Shown: positions 34,880 to 48,335 of the stretch, in pieces
Layout of the letters: the number at the start of each line of letters is the position of its first letter
Numbering within the stretch: position 1 is the stretch's first letter
Assembly: GCA_037074615.1 (NCBI GenBank)
Contig: CM073536.1
Coordinates: forward strand, 7,693,001 to 7,757,000
Length of the DNA stretch: 64,000 nt
Origin: Leucaena leucocephala
Taxonomy: Eukaryota; Streptophyta; Magnoliopsida; Fabales; Fabaceae
Reading direction: 5' to 3'
Program-made: the position numbers and the translations under genes
The notes under the pieces: generated by a model
Told to the model about the DNA's origin: nothing
Database searches by the model: none
What the model saw: the letters and a program-made list of their open reading frames with translations, nothing else

Positions 34880-37530
34880 ATGGGTAATGTTACGGGAGGA
34901 GTGGCTGCGAAATTCGCATTTTTCCCGCCAGACCCACCAACGTACGACGTTCACAGAGAGCCGGATGGGAAGGTTGTCTTCTCCGGCATTACCGCCGATA
35001 AGAACATGGACGCTCATCTGATTGAGACGAAGACTGGTAATAAGGTCGTAGCCATGTTTTGGAGACACCCTTCTGCGAGGTTCACGATTTTGTACTCTCA
35101 CGGTAATGCTGCTGATTTGGGTCAGATGCAAGAGCTTTTCAATGCGCTCAGAGCTCATCTTCGTGTCAATATAATCGGGTTATCTTTCTATTTTTAACTT
35201 CCTTCTTTGATTCTTTATTTCTTTTCTTTTTTTTCAAATTGTTCTTTGATTTGAATTTCATGTATTCATAATTTAATTTGATGCGTTCGTTCTTATTGTT
35301 TTGCTGCATGGCTAATGAGATATTTAGTTATACTTATACAACACCAGTTTAGTTTACTTTTGGTAATTTGAAATTTGATCCGTTCCCCTCTCCCCTGCCT
35401 CTGCGTCACCAACGATTTCGTTCTGCTTCTGCAAATTTTGTTTGTTTTTTACGTGAAATTTATGTTCTCTTTAAATCCTTTCTGTGGATGGAATTCATTT
35501 CTTTTTCACGAGTTCATTTTGTTCGTCATTTTTCATGTTCTAATTTAGTTATGGTTCTACCTCATGCGAGATGGAAAAAGGTAGCTGTTAAAAAATGGGT
35601 GAAGGTTCAATTTTGCCCGGAAGTTTTTCTTTTGATCAATATCCCCAGAAGTGTTAAAAGAAGGAGCATAGTCCCACTAATCATTAAAAATCTAATGTTA
35701 TCTGTTAACAAAATTAACATTAATCATTAACATACGGTAATGGATGCTATTATGGCCCTAGGTTGAGTTGTGTACGCTTACGTCTAGCCTGATCTGGCTG
35801 CTTCTTCTTTTTCCTTGCGTAATGTTTGCTTTGTTTGGCCTGGCAGCTTCTTCTTAACTTCATGTAACTTTTATGTTAAATTGCAGCTATGATTATTCGG
35901 GATATGGATTATCTACTGGCAAGGTAATTAATCTATGTAATTCCCTTTTATCCTCTGTTTTGTCCTCCTCTTATGCTGCCTGCAAATGAATGGATTCTCA
36001 TCGATTCTCAATCATATTATCCTGAACTTAGTTTAGCCCGTCCAGTTTTCTGAGGTTCATAAAAAAGCAAGATTCTGAATTCTATATGAGTTTTCTGTTT
36101 TTCTCTGAATGAATCAAGCCTAGTGTTCTGTTCATTGATGTATCATCTCAGTGATTAATATATGATTATCTTTTTTGTGTGTCATAGCCAACAGAGTTCA
36201 ACACATATTACGATATTGAGGCTGTTTATAATTGTTTGAAGGGGGATTATGGAATTAGGCAAGAAGATTTAATTTTGTATGGTCAATCAGTGGGAAGTGG
36301 CCCCACTCTACACATCGCTTCTAAATTACAGAGGTTGAGAGCTGTTGTTCTTCACAGTGCCATTCTTTCAGGGATTAGGGTTTTGTACAATGTCAAAGTC
36401 ACGTTCTGGTTTGACATATTCAAAGCAAGTTTTTCTCATTCTTCATAGTTCTTAGTCTGTATTGGATTCTTTAGCCCTGAGTTTTCTATTATTCACAAAG
36501 GACTTCTCTACCATTGCAGAATATAGACAAGATACGGCTTGTCAACTGTCCTGTGTTAGTTATACATGTACGTATTTCTTCCTTCCATGCTTCTAATTCG
36601 TGAGGCTTCTGTTTTGAACTGAAGGCTATCTCTTATACATGTACGTATTTCTACTGATAATACTCCCTCAGGTCCTAAATATAGGAGTTAATTAGCTAAT
36701 TTACTTGATATTAAAGAAATTGGTTGAATTAGTCATTTGCATCGAATGCGTGTTAGTTTTTTCTACAATACCCCCTTTCATTGTTACCTCCAATTGATAG
36801 AAACCTCCTTTAACATATATAATCGATAGGGATAGTTTGGGAGGAATTTGTAAATCTGGGAGACAAAATGGATTGGTGTCTTATATTTATGATCAAAGCA
36901 AACTCTTTAACTAGCTCCTATATTTAGCGGAGTAGTTTATTGCATAACATAAGGCAGCAACATGTTTAAAGAGTGAGTCAACTTAAAAGTTTAGTCTCAA
37001 CAGTGATATAGACTAGTGTCTGATAAACTAATATAACTTTTCTAGTACTAGAAACACTAGTTTGAAGAGTAGTGTGTGATAAACTAATATAACTTTTCTA
37101 GTATTAGAAACACTAGTTTGATGCCGGTGGCCTTGTGGCTTAATAACATGTAAGCTCCTTGATAAATCTGAAATCACTTTTAATCTTATGTTGTTAGTAC
37201 CTGCCTTTTTAAATAAATAAACAAAAAAGAAGTAACATTGGGTTTGATATGTGTGTGCTGATGCAGGGAACAAACGATGATGTAGTTGATTTTTCACACG
37301 GGAAGCGATTGTGGGAGCTTTCGAAGGAAAAGTATGATCCATTGTGGGTGAATGGAGCAGGACATTGTAACATAGAAACATTTCCAGAGTACCTGAAGCA
37401 CTTGAGAAAGTTCTTAAGTGCCATGGAGAAACTACCAGCCCCAACAACACAGACGAAGCAACCAGCTACTCCAAATCGTAGTTTTTCTGAAACCAAGCAT
37501 GGAAAATGCTTGGGTCTTGGTTTCAGATAG
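34880..37530 (+). CDS. ABHD17-like alpha/beta hydrolase
   Basis: Five exons, 34880-35178, 35887-35923, 36188-36424, 36520-36567, 37267-37530, joining in frame to 294 residues. It begins MGNVTGGVAAKFAFFPPDPP, typical of plant ABHD17-type proteins; Gly2 is a candidate for N-myristoylation. The hydrolase core shows an oxyanion-region LYSHGNAADLGQM, nucleophile elbow GQSVGSG (Ser146), acid in HGTNDDVVD (Asp211) and His240 in GAGHC. Animal ABHD17 enzymes remove palmitate from membrane proteins; the same role is inferred here, not shown. The polar C-terminal tail is variable in the family. The intron after exon 3 uses a GC donor (36,425). Start choice: the ATG at 34,880 gives the conserved N-terminus; the frame open upstream lacks another ATG. 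Confidence 0.93.
36561..36652 (+). repeat. Duplicated 5' splice-site sequence in the hydrolase gene
   Basis: The 19 bp spanning the end of exon 4 and its donor (36,561-36,579, TATACATGTACGTATTTCT) recur exactly at 36,634-36,652 within the intron, 73 bp downstream. Use of the second donor would add 73 nt and shift the frame. Confidence 0.8.
37015..37123. repeat. 56-bp tandem repeat in hydrolase intron 4
   Basis: Two adjacent near-identical copies (37,015 and 37,071), each containing a small palindrome around TTTCTAGTACTAGAAA. Confidence 0.85.
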
Positions 37531-38931
37531 CATCACTATTTAGAGAAATTGAGAAATGTTCAAGACCCAAATCCCTATATCATGCTGAGTTGGATTGAGT
37601 CTGTGTATAAATAAACTTCACAAAATCTATCATGAGTCCCATCAAAATCCTGTTGCTTGCTGCAAGAGGGAACCCCACACGCTGGCCAACTAGTCAAGTT
37701 TTAGGTTCAAAGTGTAAATGAATGTACTAAATTTGAATATTTGATCAAGTGTCATGCTCAGTTGAGTTTATGTATATACTAATAGGTGGTCATCATAAGA
37801 AAAGAAATATATATATATTTTTTGTTATTTTGTTTTTTGTTTTGGTGCAGGCAGGACTTAGATTAATTATTGAATATCAAAGGCTTTCAATCTTGTTTTT
37901 TAATGTCAATGGTTTAAGATTAAAAGTCCACAATACAAATACCTAATTAATTATCCATATTCTAATTGGAGAACCTTGGTCCAATTAGCCTTCGGCCATT
38001 ATAACTGACTCGGGAAATGGTCCCAATACAGCTGATTCAGTGACTTTTGGGACTTATGGGCCATCATTCCAATACCATCCATGAGTCCATTATTTTGATA
38101 TATGCTTTCATCTTCACAGCCCAAAGATGGAAGTTTTAATCATCAAAGAGGTAATTTGATACTAATGGGGATTTAATATAGTAGAAATAGTTAATCTTTC
38201 ATAATATAATAAATTAATATTCAACAGTATTATATTTAATGTTCGACAGTACCTCAAATAAGATTATATTAAATAGGAGAATATTTATGTATAGCCAAAA
38301 AAAAAACAGGGGATCTGATCTCCCACCAAAACTACTAGAGAAAGGGTTTTAATGGATTTGATGGAGAAGATACAGATCAAAGATGGTGAAAGTGTAGGCA
38401 TGGCGACGATACTGATCATCTCTTTATTGCCACATCACTACCCACATGCTCATTTCATGCCTTGTCAGCAAGACGCTTTAATTCTACCTTCTCATCATAC
38501 AGACAGTTTTTTAAAAGAGTTAATTTTTGGCCTTAACTTTCAAATTATAACTCATTATAATGATTAACTTGCAAAAAAATTAATTGAACATGAATATAAA
38601 TTATAGGACTAACTGATTAATTTTTCCTTTTATTTACTACGTTCACATTACAATTTTTTGATACATAGAAGATAAAGAAAGGAAAAGAAGATTACATCAC
38701 AATCAAATAACAGAAAAATGCCCAGATAAAGAGAGGGCAATCATGTTACAACACAGTGCACCAACTAAATTATAAATTGCCAGTTAGAGAAAGTCTGGTT
38801 CATTCTGATACAGCACAATATGCTTCAATTCTTCTTGTTCCAGGATTAGTCAGCAAGCAATGTCCTTTATCATTTTTCCTCGAGTGCTATATGCACTGAA
38901 TGTAATGAATCTTGCAGCATTGAGAACTCAA
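37531..38931. other. Intergenic region between convergent genes
   Basis: Holds the 3' UTR of the hydrolase gene (from 37,531) and, at the other end, the 3' UTR of the CBP60 gene. A 71-codon frame at 38,352-38,567 has no recognisable motifs and I do not call it a gene. Confidence 0.4.
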
Positions 38932-41900
38932 TTAATTCAACTCAGTAAGCTGTGCTCTCCTTTCTGCAGCTCTTTTTCTGATAAATATTCCCCACCTTAA
39001 AGCAGCTTTTAGCTTAAGCCACCCCACCACGGCCTTCCCTGAAGTCTTCGTGTGATCCTCGCTAAAGGTTTGATACGCCTGAGGTTCATATTGCAAACCG
39101 TAGGAGTAACAACCCTCATTAGGATGACCAAAACCAACATTAATTGTCTGGAGCAACCTCTGCATATCAACACTCGCTAGCATCTCTGAACTCCTAAGAC
39201 GGATTTCTTCGGCCACGATGTCTTCAAGTCCTTGCCCACTTCTCGGTCGAGACCAGTCTACTGGGAAATATGCAGTCTCAACTGCAGGATTTTGACTTGC
39301 CATGTAATTCATGCTTCCAGTCAATGCTAATTGGGAGTCATTCGATGCCGTCCCTAAAATCTGATTACCAGTTTTCCGGAATGCGGACAAATCGGTAGCA
39401 TAAGAGTTGTTGTTTTGTATTTGAAACTGCTGGTTCGTTTCGACCGGCGGGACATACTGCAACCTATTCTTTGAAGAAGTATACTGCTGTTCTGGGACAT
39501 GGTTATTGTGATGCACTGGAGGTAGAGCCGATGCAGTTCTTGATCCATTTTTGGCATTTGTGAAAGAACTTAAAACCTTGCCATCATATTCAACAACTTG
39601 GTTCCAATTTTCGTATGCTTTCTTCACCAATGAATCTACAGACATCTGTAATTCAAATAGTCATGTTGATCACAGATCAAAGCTAAGCAGAATGCAAGAT
39701 TGATCTAGAATATCTATCTATCTATCTTCATCAATCAGTACAGGAAAAAAAAATTACCTTCTGATTTGGCGTAAGTGATTCCAAAGAGAAGAACTGACCA
39801 TCAGCTATAAGGCCTCTCAGCTCATATATATCATTGAACACGATACCGACATCAGTTTTGGTCTCATTGGTATAATACACAAACAGCTTACCACCCAAGA
39901 CACATGACTTGGCATGCTCCACAGTATTCTCCCACATTCTGTTGGACATTCCACTGCCAAGTATCTGTTGTAATGAGGAAAAACAAGAAAGTAGAACAGG
40001 CATTTTGAGAAAACAATAGAGAGAGAAGTACATTTGTATTTAGGAATGAGCATATGTTATGAAATTCTTCTTACACTTCTCAACTTCTGAGGGTCCCTGA
40101 CTAGAAGACGAAGGAAATCCTCTACAGTTACTATATTTACTTGAATCAATTTTTTGTGCAGGGCCCCATCCTTTGCTATACGATCCAATCTCCAAACTTC
40201 GTCATGCAAAGCAGGTGGATAGTGTTTCTTGTACACTTCATATTACAGATAAGTAAAATTAACATGGCTTACTAAGGGAAATCTATTATGATGCTTCTGC
40301 AAAAGCATATATAGTGACAGAAAGCAGAATTTGAATGAATGTCTGTTCCCTAAGCAGAGAGAAATCAAGTTAGTATTGATGTAAAATATAAGGGTATCAG
40401 ATAGAAGTTTACAGTCATATATTAAATTCAATATTTTTTTCAGTTTATTTAAAGTTTGAACTACCCAAAAGTTTATCTGAGTGATAAAAGTTAAAAAATG
40501 TTCGGACCAACTTCATGTGTTATGAGAAATATGACAAGGAAACAAAATCTATATTGATTAGGTTATTTATGTTTGCTACCTTCTTTCTTTTGTTACCATG
40601 GATATAATTGATAATCTTATGTCTTACCTGATTTCTAGTAACTCTTGTCTGTAACTATAAACTGTAAACTGTCAAGACAAGCTTGTTAATGTCTACCTTT
40701 GCATTGTATTTTCAGTGATTCAGTACCTGAGTCTAGAAAAACACGCCTGATATTTTAAATTTCAAGCAGATAACGAAGTGGTTACTATTAGAAAACTCAC
40801 ATTCTCCTCTATGATCTTTAACAGCAAAGGCATCGGTCTTGCCCTCACGAACACGGATCTCATCACAACAACCAGGAGCCACCTTAATGCCAAGCCTGAA
40901 TTTTCTGCTCCTTATCCAACTAGAATTGTCGGTGAAAGAAAGATCTCCTATGGTTCCTACCCCTTCCTTCAACATAACCTGCAAATCTCCAGTTAGAAGT
41001 GGCCTTTTGCCCTCCCTCTCCTTTACTTCATGGCTTTCAAAGTGTTCTTTTGTCCACTCATCATAAGATTCCTCGTTAAAATCACCTTCAAGTACAACAA
41101 TGTTCAATTTCGCAACCGATAATGGCCCAGTTTGGACCACATGGCCTGTGTTAGGATCTAACACCACAACATGAATGGATCCCCCTTGCTCTCCCTCAAC
41201 CTTCCCACCAGTGAACAAATGTGGCGGCATTCTTGTTCTGAAATGAATCTGCAGATTCTTCGCCCCTGGCCTCTCAATTCTTGGCAGTGGAGATCTGACA
41301 CAGGTAAAAATGTAACTGATGAAATAATGCAAGATCATTTGCACCAATGAGTTTATATCATACTGATAAGAATCCACATGAGCTCAAATCTACGCATTTA
41401 ATATTCTCAATTAGTTTCTGTAATCAGCTTTCTGCATCATAACGACAAAATATTCACAACTGAAAAGAAATAACTTTTAGTACTCCAGTATGATGGGATA
41501 ACAAACCTTCCATTCCCGACCAGTTTAACAGTGCTCAGTATAGCCAATGCACGCTCCACTTCTTCACTAACCTAATGTTCATGGAATTAGCAGAATTATA
41601 ACAATATTAGACCTTAATTAGATGACCTAAATGTTAGGTAGATTCTACCAAAACTAAATATATCAAGCAAAGCAAGAACAAATATGTAAGCCTTTTCATG
41701 GTGGATTTCAAAGTATATCTGTTTATAATTGGCTTTCTCTACTTATCATTTATTGACCGAGTCTACTTTAGATTTCTCATAAATAATAAATAGATCCAGT
41801 AACATAGAGCTAATCTTTTTTAAAAGAAAGCGACAAACATACAGCAATATCTCTCAGGCTCCACCAAAAAAAAAAAATCAATAGACCAGCAAATTATGCT

Positions 41901-42812
41901 CATTCTGCTTTTTCATCCTACTTGATTCATTTTGAGTAGTTCTTACATGTCCCATGAACTTTATTTGTATCTCTCTCCTATGACTGAAGACACACAAACT
42001 ATTTCCCGAAAAACTTCCCTTTTCAGTTCACTTTCTTATTAAAACCAATTGAATACAGATAATGGGATTGCATCTTCTGTCCTAGAATGAAAATCATGTG
42101 CTGAAGCAGAGAGTTCATAGTTCATTACGAATTGGTAAATCATGGCAGACAGAGAAAACTTTCCCATGATGTATTTCAGAAAGAATTCATAAAAACAAAG
42201 TTCCCCCAACTCACAATTTTCCTGAGAAGAGGTTCCAAAGATGAGCAAAGTCTTTGCAAACTATCCACCTTCAAAGCCTCCACGATTACACTACACAAAG
42301 TTATGAGTAACCATTGGATGAGTGTCACAAAATTCACATTTACGTGCACAAAAAGAAATAAACCGACACCTTCAATTGAATACAGCTGACACCACCGACA
42401 CAAAGTTAAGGTTAAAATCAACAAATGATGAGCTTGCAACCACATTCAACAGCATAAGATTCAAAAGAAAGAGGTTAAGATTCATCTTCAAATCTAACCA
42501 AGATGGTACTCATTAAATTATCTCTTTAACACTTAACATAGTTTCAACAGATTGATAAGTGAGCCGAACCAGTTTGATAGAACTATAAGAACATTAGAAT
42601 GGTAAGTTTTTATAGAGACAAAATTACAAGCAGCTTCCAAGCATGCGTATAGAACAATAAGCTGTGTATTTGCAATACCTGGCTAAACCAGGTAGTTTTG
42701 GCTTCTTTGATTGGGCTAGTTGCTCTGATTCGACACTGTCGACCAGGTCGTACCCTCTCTTCTCGGCTCTCTCGTTCTTGGAACTTTCCATTTCTAGAAG
42801 CTTTTTATCCAA
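38932..42812 (-). CDS. CBP60-type calmodulin-binding protein
   Basis: Seven exons on the minus strand: 42679-42812, 42215-42290, 41507-41571, 40801-41294, 40075-40235, 39758-39964, 38932-39645, all in phase, giving 616 residues. A basic N-terminus (KKPKLPGLA) leads into the conserved SVIVEALKVDSLQRLCSSLE and EEVERALAIL helices. The central DNA-binding CBP60 domain follows (RNLQ-like KNLQIHFRTRMP, FTGGKVEGEQGG, LLTGDLQVMLKEGVG, SWIRSRKFRLG), then YKKHYPPALHDEVWRLDRI. The C-terminus carries a WLKLKAALRWGIFIRKRAA helix, the calmodulin-binding site of CBP60a-f types. These are nuclear regulators of salicylate-linked immunity (CBP60a represses, CBP60g/SARD1 activate); this architecture is of the a-f type, not CBP60g/SARD1. 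The upstream Met (MDKK) or the next Met (MESSK) could be the start. Confidence 0.93.
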
Positions 42813-44769
42813 TCAAAATCCCAATAAATATCTATGGACACCTTCTAAATTTGGAACTTAGTATTGTCCTAGTGATCCGTAGGCAGCACCCAGAAGAAGC
42901 TTCCCAGAAAGCGAGCAGTATGCGAGTAAATTAAAAGTTTTAGAACAAACCCTTAAAACTTTATGATGATAGCTCGAAAGCGGGAAACCCCGTTCCTTTT
43001 AGCAGAAAAGAAAACTTGGGTTTCTTAGTATAGATCTACAAAACAAGAGATCTTCTTTTGGTTTATTTATAAACAAAAATATCCAGATTTGAATTTAAAA
43101 TGGATATAATTGACGATCACAGCTGGTTTGGGGGTGATGAGTGATGAGAGTGCATGAACGTTGACAAATGAAAGCGTGTTTTGGTGATTCGGGTCTCGTT
43201 TTCATTTGACTTTGTCTTATGTGAGCCCAGAGGAGGATGGCCGTCAGGTGACACCAAGAGAGATGACAGAACCAGCACTGTTTCTGCCATTGTTACCCTT
43301 CCATTTGTCACTATTCTCAATACTCTATATCAGTCCAGTCAAGAGGTTAGTGCTAGGAAATTTTTTTAATCCATGTCACTTTGGGGGTAATCCACATTTA
43401 TTTGTTAATTTTATCTCCATAATTAATTACTGTTTAAATGTGATTTTTTTTTTTGCATTTTTCTCACTCCTTCGAAATTTCATTTCATATAAATAAAGTT
43501 AAAATTTTTAATTTAAAATCGATTTAATAAGTTAATTATTATTTTAAATTAATTTTTTTTATAAAGGTGAACTTAAATCATATAAATATTAACAAATAAA
43601 CACACACTCACATGCACCACTACAGTATGCCATTAGGCCACTGTTCATTAGTATTATTTTGAATTAGTTCATGTGACTTATATTATATAGACTAAAAAGA
43701 ATAAATAACTTAATTACGTAATTAAATCCTCAACTATATCATCAATCAATATCAAAAGTTATAGATAAAATAATAATGTCAAAGAATAATAATAGATCAG
43801 TGTTCACAGTCAAATCTCACTTGAATTTGGAGAGAGGTCATAAATTGAGCATGGAATTTAGAATCCATTTAATTAATTTGCCTAAATTATTGAAATTGTT
43901 ATTGTAATTAATAATCAATTATATATAGTTGATGCTTCGCTGTGAAAATTTCTTATAAAATGACTAAGCCACAATATCATCAATGAGTTTGATAAATACC
44001 AAGTCTCTCCCTTTTGTCATGTGAGTCTAACAAAATATACTCAATTATTATGTCTATTTCTTCTTCTCCTTTTATTTTAGTAGGAATTATTTTAAGGAAT
44101 CTAAATTATCTAAAATTTCAAATATTATACTGCTACTAGTAAAGATATACATACAGGAGAATGGCAGTAAAGTTCCAAAAGAGTAAATTAATGACAATTA
44201 TCTTCTTGATCAGATATTCATGAGTAAATTGTGAAAGAGATATCCCATGATCTAGCGGTATAAAGTTCCACTAAATTCTTTTAAATTTTAAGTTCTATTT
44301 TTTTAAAAAAAATATTTATACTAGAAAAGATAATCATGACTCTGAAATTACTATCATATTTGATAGTAGAATTCGATTAATATCATAAAAAATATATTAA
44401 AAATAATTTATAAATAAGATCATATAATTAATCATCCTTAATCTATCTTTTGAGATTGTGATACTCTCGAAAGATATATTGAGAGGGACACATTGAATCT
44501 AGTTGGCTACAGGGATTAAGAAAAGAGCAACCGACACTGAAGGATGAGACTAAAAGGAGTAATAAAGAAAAGAGGAGAGAGATGCAAAGGCTGAGATTCT
44601 GCGATGATTAGTGATAGTTGTTCGTGATCTTGCACACTCCCTGGCCTTCACTCTTCCCCATCCATGTGTTTAGCTTTCTCCCTCATTTCATAATTAATTT
44701 GGATCCTCCTACGTCGATGGTCTTATTCTATTGGTTAAACAATATTCTAACGCTAAAATTATGCAAAAA
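42813..44769. other. CBP60 upstream region and AT-rich intergenic DNA
   Basis: Contains the CBP60 leader and promoter (42,813 to about 43,370), then AT-rich DNA with no recognised gene. Confidence 0.4.
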
Positions 44770-45512
44770 ATTATTTTAAAATATTGAGTAGTACTAAAAA
44801 AAATATTTTAAAATTTTAAATATAATTTAACCATATAATCTACTTTATTCTATTTTTTATTTATAATTAATATAAAAGAATTAATTTTTCTAATCGTGAT
44901 AATTTCACTCAATATTTACTTTAGTTTTAATAATTTTCGAACTTAGATTAGAGTCATATTCTATTGGTTAAACGTTAAAACAATAAAAATAATAATCCAA
45001 CAAAACAAAAGCATATAAGAATTGTTTTTATACCAAAAATATCTTCCATCAACAATAAAAACTAATCTTTCTTAATGTTCGAGAAGTAAAAGATAGTGTC
45101 TTTTGATTAGATATATAATCTAAAGATAAATGGTACACAATAGAGTATTTTTTTATAATAATATTATGTATCTTAAATTATTTTTACAATTTTACTTTTA
45201 AAATATTATCTCATATTCTAAATTAATTTTTTACACATTTTCTCTTTAATTCTTTTTCAACTTTATTATTTCTTTAGTTTAATATGCTTATTATTACTAA
45301 AAAAATATTTTAAAGATAAAAAAATTATTTTAAGATATCAAGTGTTATTAAAAGATATTTAAAGATACTAAATATAATTTAACTCTATAGTATACTTTAT
45401 TTCATTTATTTTTTATTTATAATTAATATAAAATAATTAATTTTTTAAATCACGATAAGTTCACTTAATATTTAATTTAGTTTTTATAATTTTAGAACTT
45501 ATACTTGAGTCA
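44770..45512. repeat. Dispersed direct repeat, about 195 bp, two copies
   Basis: 44,770-44,965 and 45,320-45,512 share blocks in the same order (AATTATTTTAA, AAATATAATTTAAC, TATTTATAATTAATATAAA, ATAATTTTAGAACTTA-like). The sequence between them has no gene. Confidence 0.55.
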
Positions 45513-46895
45513 TATGATTTATAAACCTTTTGATTTAGTCACTTTATAATATTCAAGTGAGAAAATCAATTAATCATTCCCTATAGTTTCATCAAGTTAT
45601 CATTTCGGTCCCTATGCTTTAAAATGTTGTCAACTTAGTCCCTCACCCACCCCGAAAGCCTATCATCTTCTCCCAAACAGAATATTTTGCATGGCATTTG
45701 CCGGCAACTCGGTCGCAGCCCGACGCCATTAATGGCCCATCCGTTCACCTTTTGAAATAAGCTCTGTGAATGGTTTAAGAAGGATAGCCAAAGGAGTATT
45801 GGAAATACTCATCATATATAACTCAAAATCAAAAGCATTCTCTACAATTCAAGACCTATTAAATAACTAGTTTTTCATGTGCGGATGAGTTTCGGCAAGT
45901 AAATAGAATAACTCCTAGAAGTTGGCAAATAAAAAGAATCCTTCCTCCTAGAATAGTGTGACAGAGTTGGCGGCTATATCCTACTTCCACGTAATTTACA
46001 GGGTTCATCAAGCAATCGATATTTCACGATGAAGGGCGTAGTACTCTTTATAGTAGTGGTCCTTATATATCGTATTAACAAATGAAAAATGGTCGACAGA
46101 AAAAATCTCTATTTGACAGGGCTTCTTCCTATACCTGTTCCGTTGGGAGAAGAAGAAGAAGAATATCACAAACAGATGGCTTCTGGGTTAACGTGATGAA
46201 ACGCGTTGAAATCTGTAGCCAGCGTAAGGGTGGCATGATAGAATGCTAATGTGGCTTTTTAATCCTATATCATGTGCCTCCTTGTCAACAATAACTATCT
46301 TTTCTTTTCTTATTTTATACAACAATTTTAAAAAATAGGTTAGGCTCACCCACGATTTAATAGTAGGGCGAAGTTTTCCTTTCTCCTAAGCGATTCCAAT
46401 GTCAGGCAGGGCGAGCCGTCAATTATCCTCAAGCGTAAATCTAGGTACCTAAGAGTTAGGATATCTCTTTAAACGTCGTGACTAGAACTACAACAAAATA
46501 GTACTCCCTAAGAATTGAACACGCTGTAAATGGTCGCATGTCTCACCTCTTCAATAACTATCTTTTGAAACATGTAAATATTTGTTTGAATTGGTGATTT
46601 GAAGTTTCAACCTAGTTTTTCAATCAAATTTTATAATTTATGAAATAAACATGTGAGAAGAGTTTAGCCGTGACTTTACATAAATGTTGTTATTGAAAAT
46701 AAATCCAAACAAATACTAAGAACATTTGACTTAAGATCATCCAACATACCCTTCAAAAGAAGAGGTTGTAAGATCAAACAAGCAAGGGATAAAGAGGGCG
46801 TGTGTGAGGGGTTGAGTTGAGAATTCGGCTAACTATAAAGATAAATTAATAAGTTTTTCTATTTAATTAGATGTATTGATATAAATAACTTTAAA
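45513..46895. other. Intergenic DNA with GC-richer unique patches
   Basis: Two patches (about 45,640-45,790 and 46,100-46,260) and one at 46,340-46,560 are more GC-rich than their surroundings but show no convincing frame on either strand. They may be remnants of larger transposons or captured sequence. Confidence 0.3.
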
Positions 46896-48335
46896 AAAAA
46901 TTAATGTTTTGATCTTATAGTTTTAATTTAACTGTAATTCAATTTTTAAATTTGTCTCAGTACAACTTAATTCTTATAATTTTAATTTAGAATCATTGAA
47001 GTTTTACTCACGCAATTCAATCCTTATATTTTAAAAACTAAAATAAGAAAATAGATCCCCAAATCCCGATACTTTCATTGTCTTTTTAATCAAGTTCCTA
47101 TGATATTATTTTCTTTTAATTGACTCCATATTAATTTTTCTGTCAGAATCGTTCATCCCCTTATAATTAAAATCTGGACCAAGGACCAACGGTGTTGGCT
47201 AACAGCGCTGGAAAATATTGAGGTGGCTTACCCAAGCTTATGTGATTGATGACTAGGCACATAAGTGGATGCAAGAGCAACTTATGTGTTCCAACGTTAT
47301 TCTCCCTATTTCCTTGTGCGATGAAGACGGAACCCAAGGCCATAGTTCAAAAGTTCATCTGCCTCTAGCTTGTACTAATACAAAGCTTAACTCATAGACC
47401 TTGATTTCTTTCAACACCATTTTCCCAGTTTTTTGTCTCACACTTTTATCATTTGTACCCGCACCGCTTGCATTTGTACGCGCACCATGGGAGCTTTTCT
47501 CACTATGTTCTCGGCCTACAAAACAGAGCATTTTCTCTCTATTTTTTTGATATAAAAATAGAGCTTTTTCTATTTTTTAGTTGCCCACCCACTTCATTAG
47601 AGTTTTACCATAACTCTTTAGTTTTTCTACATATGCCAAAACTCGAACTTGAGACTTCACTTAAGCGATACCGAACTGCTCCATTAGTCACAGCCTTTTT
47701 CTTTTGGATACTAAACTTTGCCTATTTTATTCTGTTATGGACTTGCTTTTTACATGATGAGGCATACCCACCATGGCCACAAACTGAAGAACAAGTCCAA
47801 GTTCAGAGTCAAGCTGGATCAGTTAGCTCTCGATCAAGTCCAAAACATGAAATATGAAGCTCATCACTATGCCCAAAATTGCTTGGCAGGGAAGCTGAGA
47901 GCTGTGTCCGGTGATTTCTTGAAGCTCTACAATAATTACAAGACGAGGTTTGTAATAAGAGTGAAGAAGGGTACAAGAGGAGGTACAAGACACTGCATGA
48001 CTCAGTATTTTCCCGCACCGTTCGCCAACACCGTTGATCCTTTCCAGATTTTAATTATCCAGGGATGAACGACTTTGACGGAGAAATTAATAGGGGCTCG
48101 ATTAAAAAAAATAAAATTACATGAACTTGATTAAAAATACTCTGAAAATATAGGATTTGGGGATTAATTTTCTCATTTTATGTTTTAAAATATAGGGATT
48201 GAATTGTATAAGTAAAATTATAAAAGTTGAGCTACAACCAAATCAAAATTATGGGACTAAATTAACTGAATCAAAGTTTAAAAGTTGAATTATAATTGAG
48301 TCAAAACTATTCGGACTAAAAAATTAATTTTCTCT
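46896..48335. mobile_element. Foldback element (about 310-bp arms) with cargo
   Basis: The first 310 bp or so (46,896 to about 47,205) match the reverse complement of the last 310 bp (about 48,020-48,335): both arms share CCAAATCC-type, GAATTGAATT-type and AAAATCTGGA...AACGGTGTTGGC motifs in order. The interior (47,206-48,019) is unrelated and less AT-rich. Long arms around unrelated cargo recall Pack-MULEs. A 9-bp target duplication was not seen. Confidence 0.65.
47718..48068 (+). CDS. Unrecognised reading frame inside the foldback element
   Basis: A 116-codon frame running from the interior into the right arm. The part from about residue 14 to 90 (HHGHKLKNKSKFRVKLDQLA, then VQNMKYEAHHYAQNCLAGKL) is basic and coding-like; the last 20 residues translate arm sequence. 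I do not recognise the family. It may be a captured gene fragment, not a functional gene. An upstream overlapping frame (47,453-47,857) shows no motif. Confidence 0.3.
   Translation: MPILFCYGLAFYMMRHTHHGHKLKNKSKFRVKLDQLALDQVQNMKYEAHHYAQNCLAGKLRAVSGDFLKLYNNYKTRFVIRVKKGTRGGTRHCMTQYFPAPFANTVDPFQILIIQG

Noticed and set aside
44242..44290. Possible tRNA-like GATCTAGCGGT motif
   Set aside because: No TTC loop box or acceptor stem at the correct spacing.
46340..46560. GC-richer patch considered as an LTR or RNA gene
   Set aside because: No matching second repeat, conserved RNA fold or coding frame was found.
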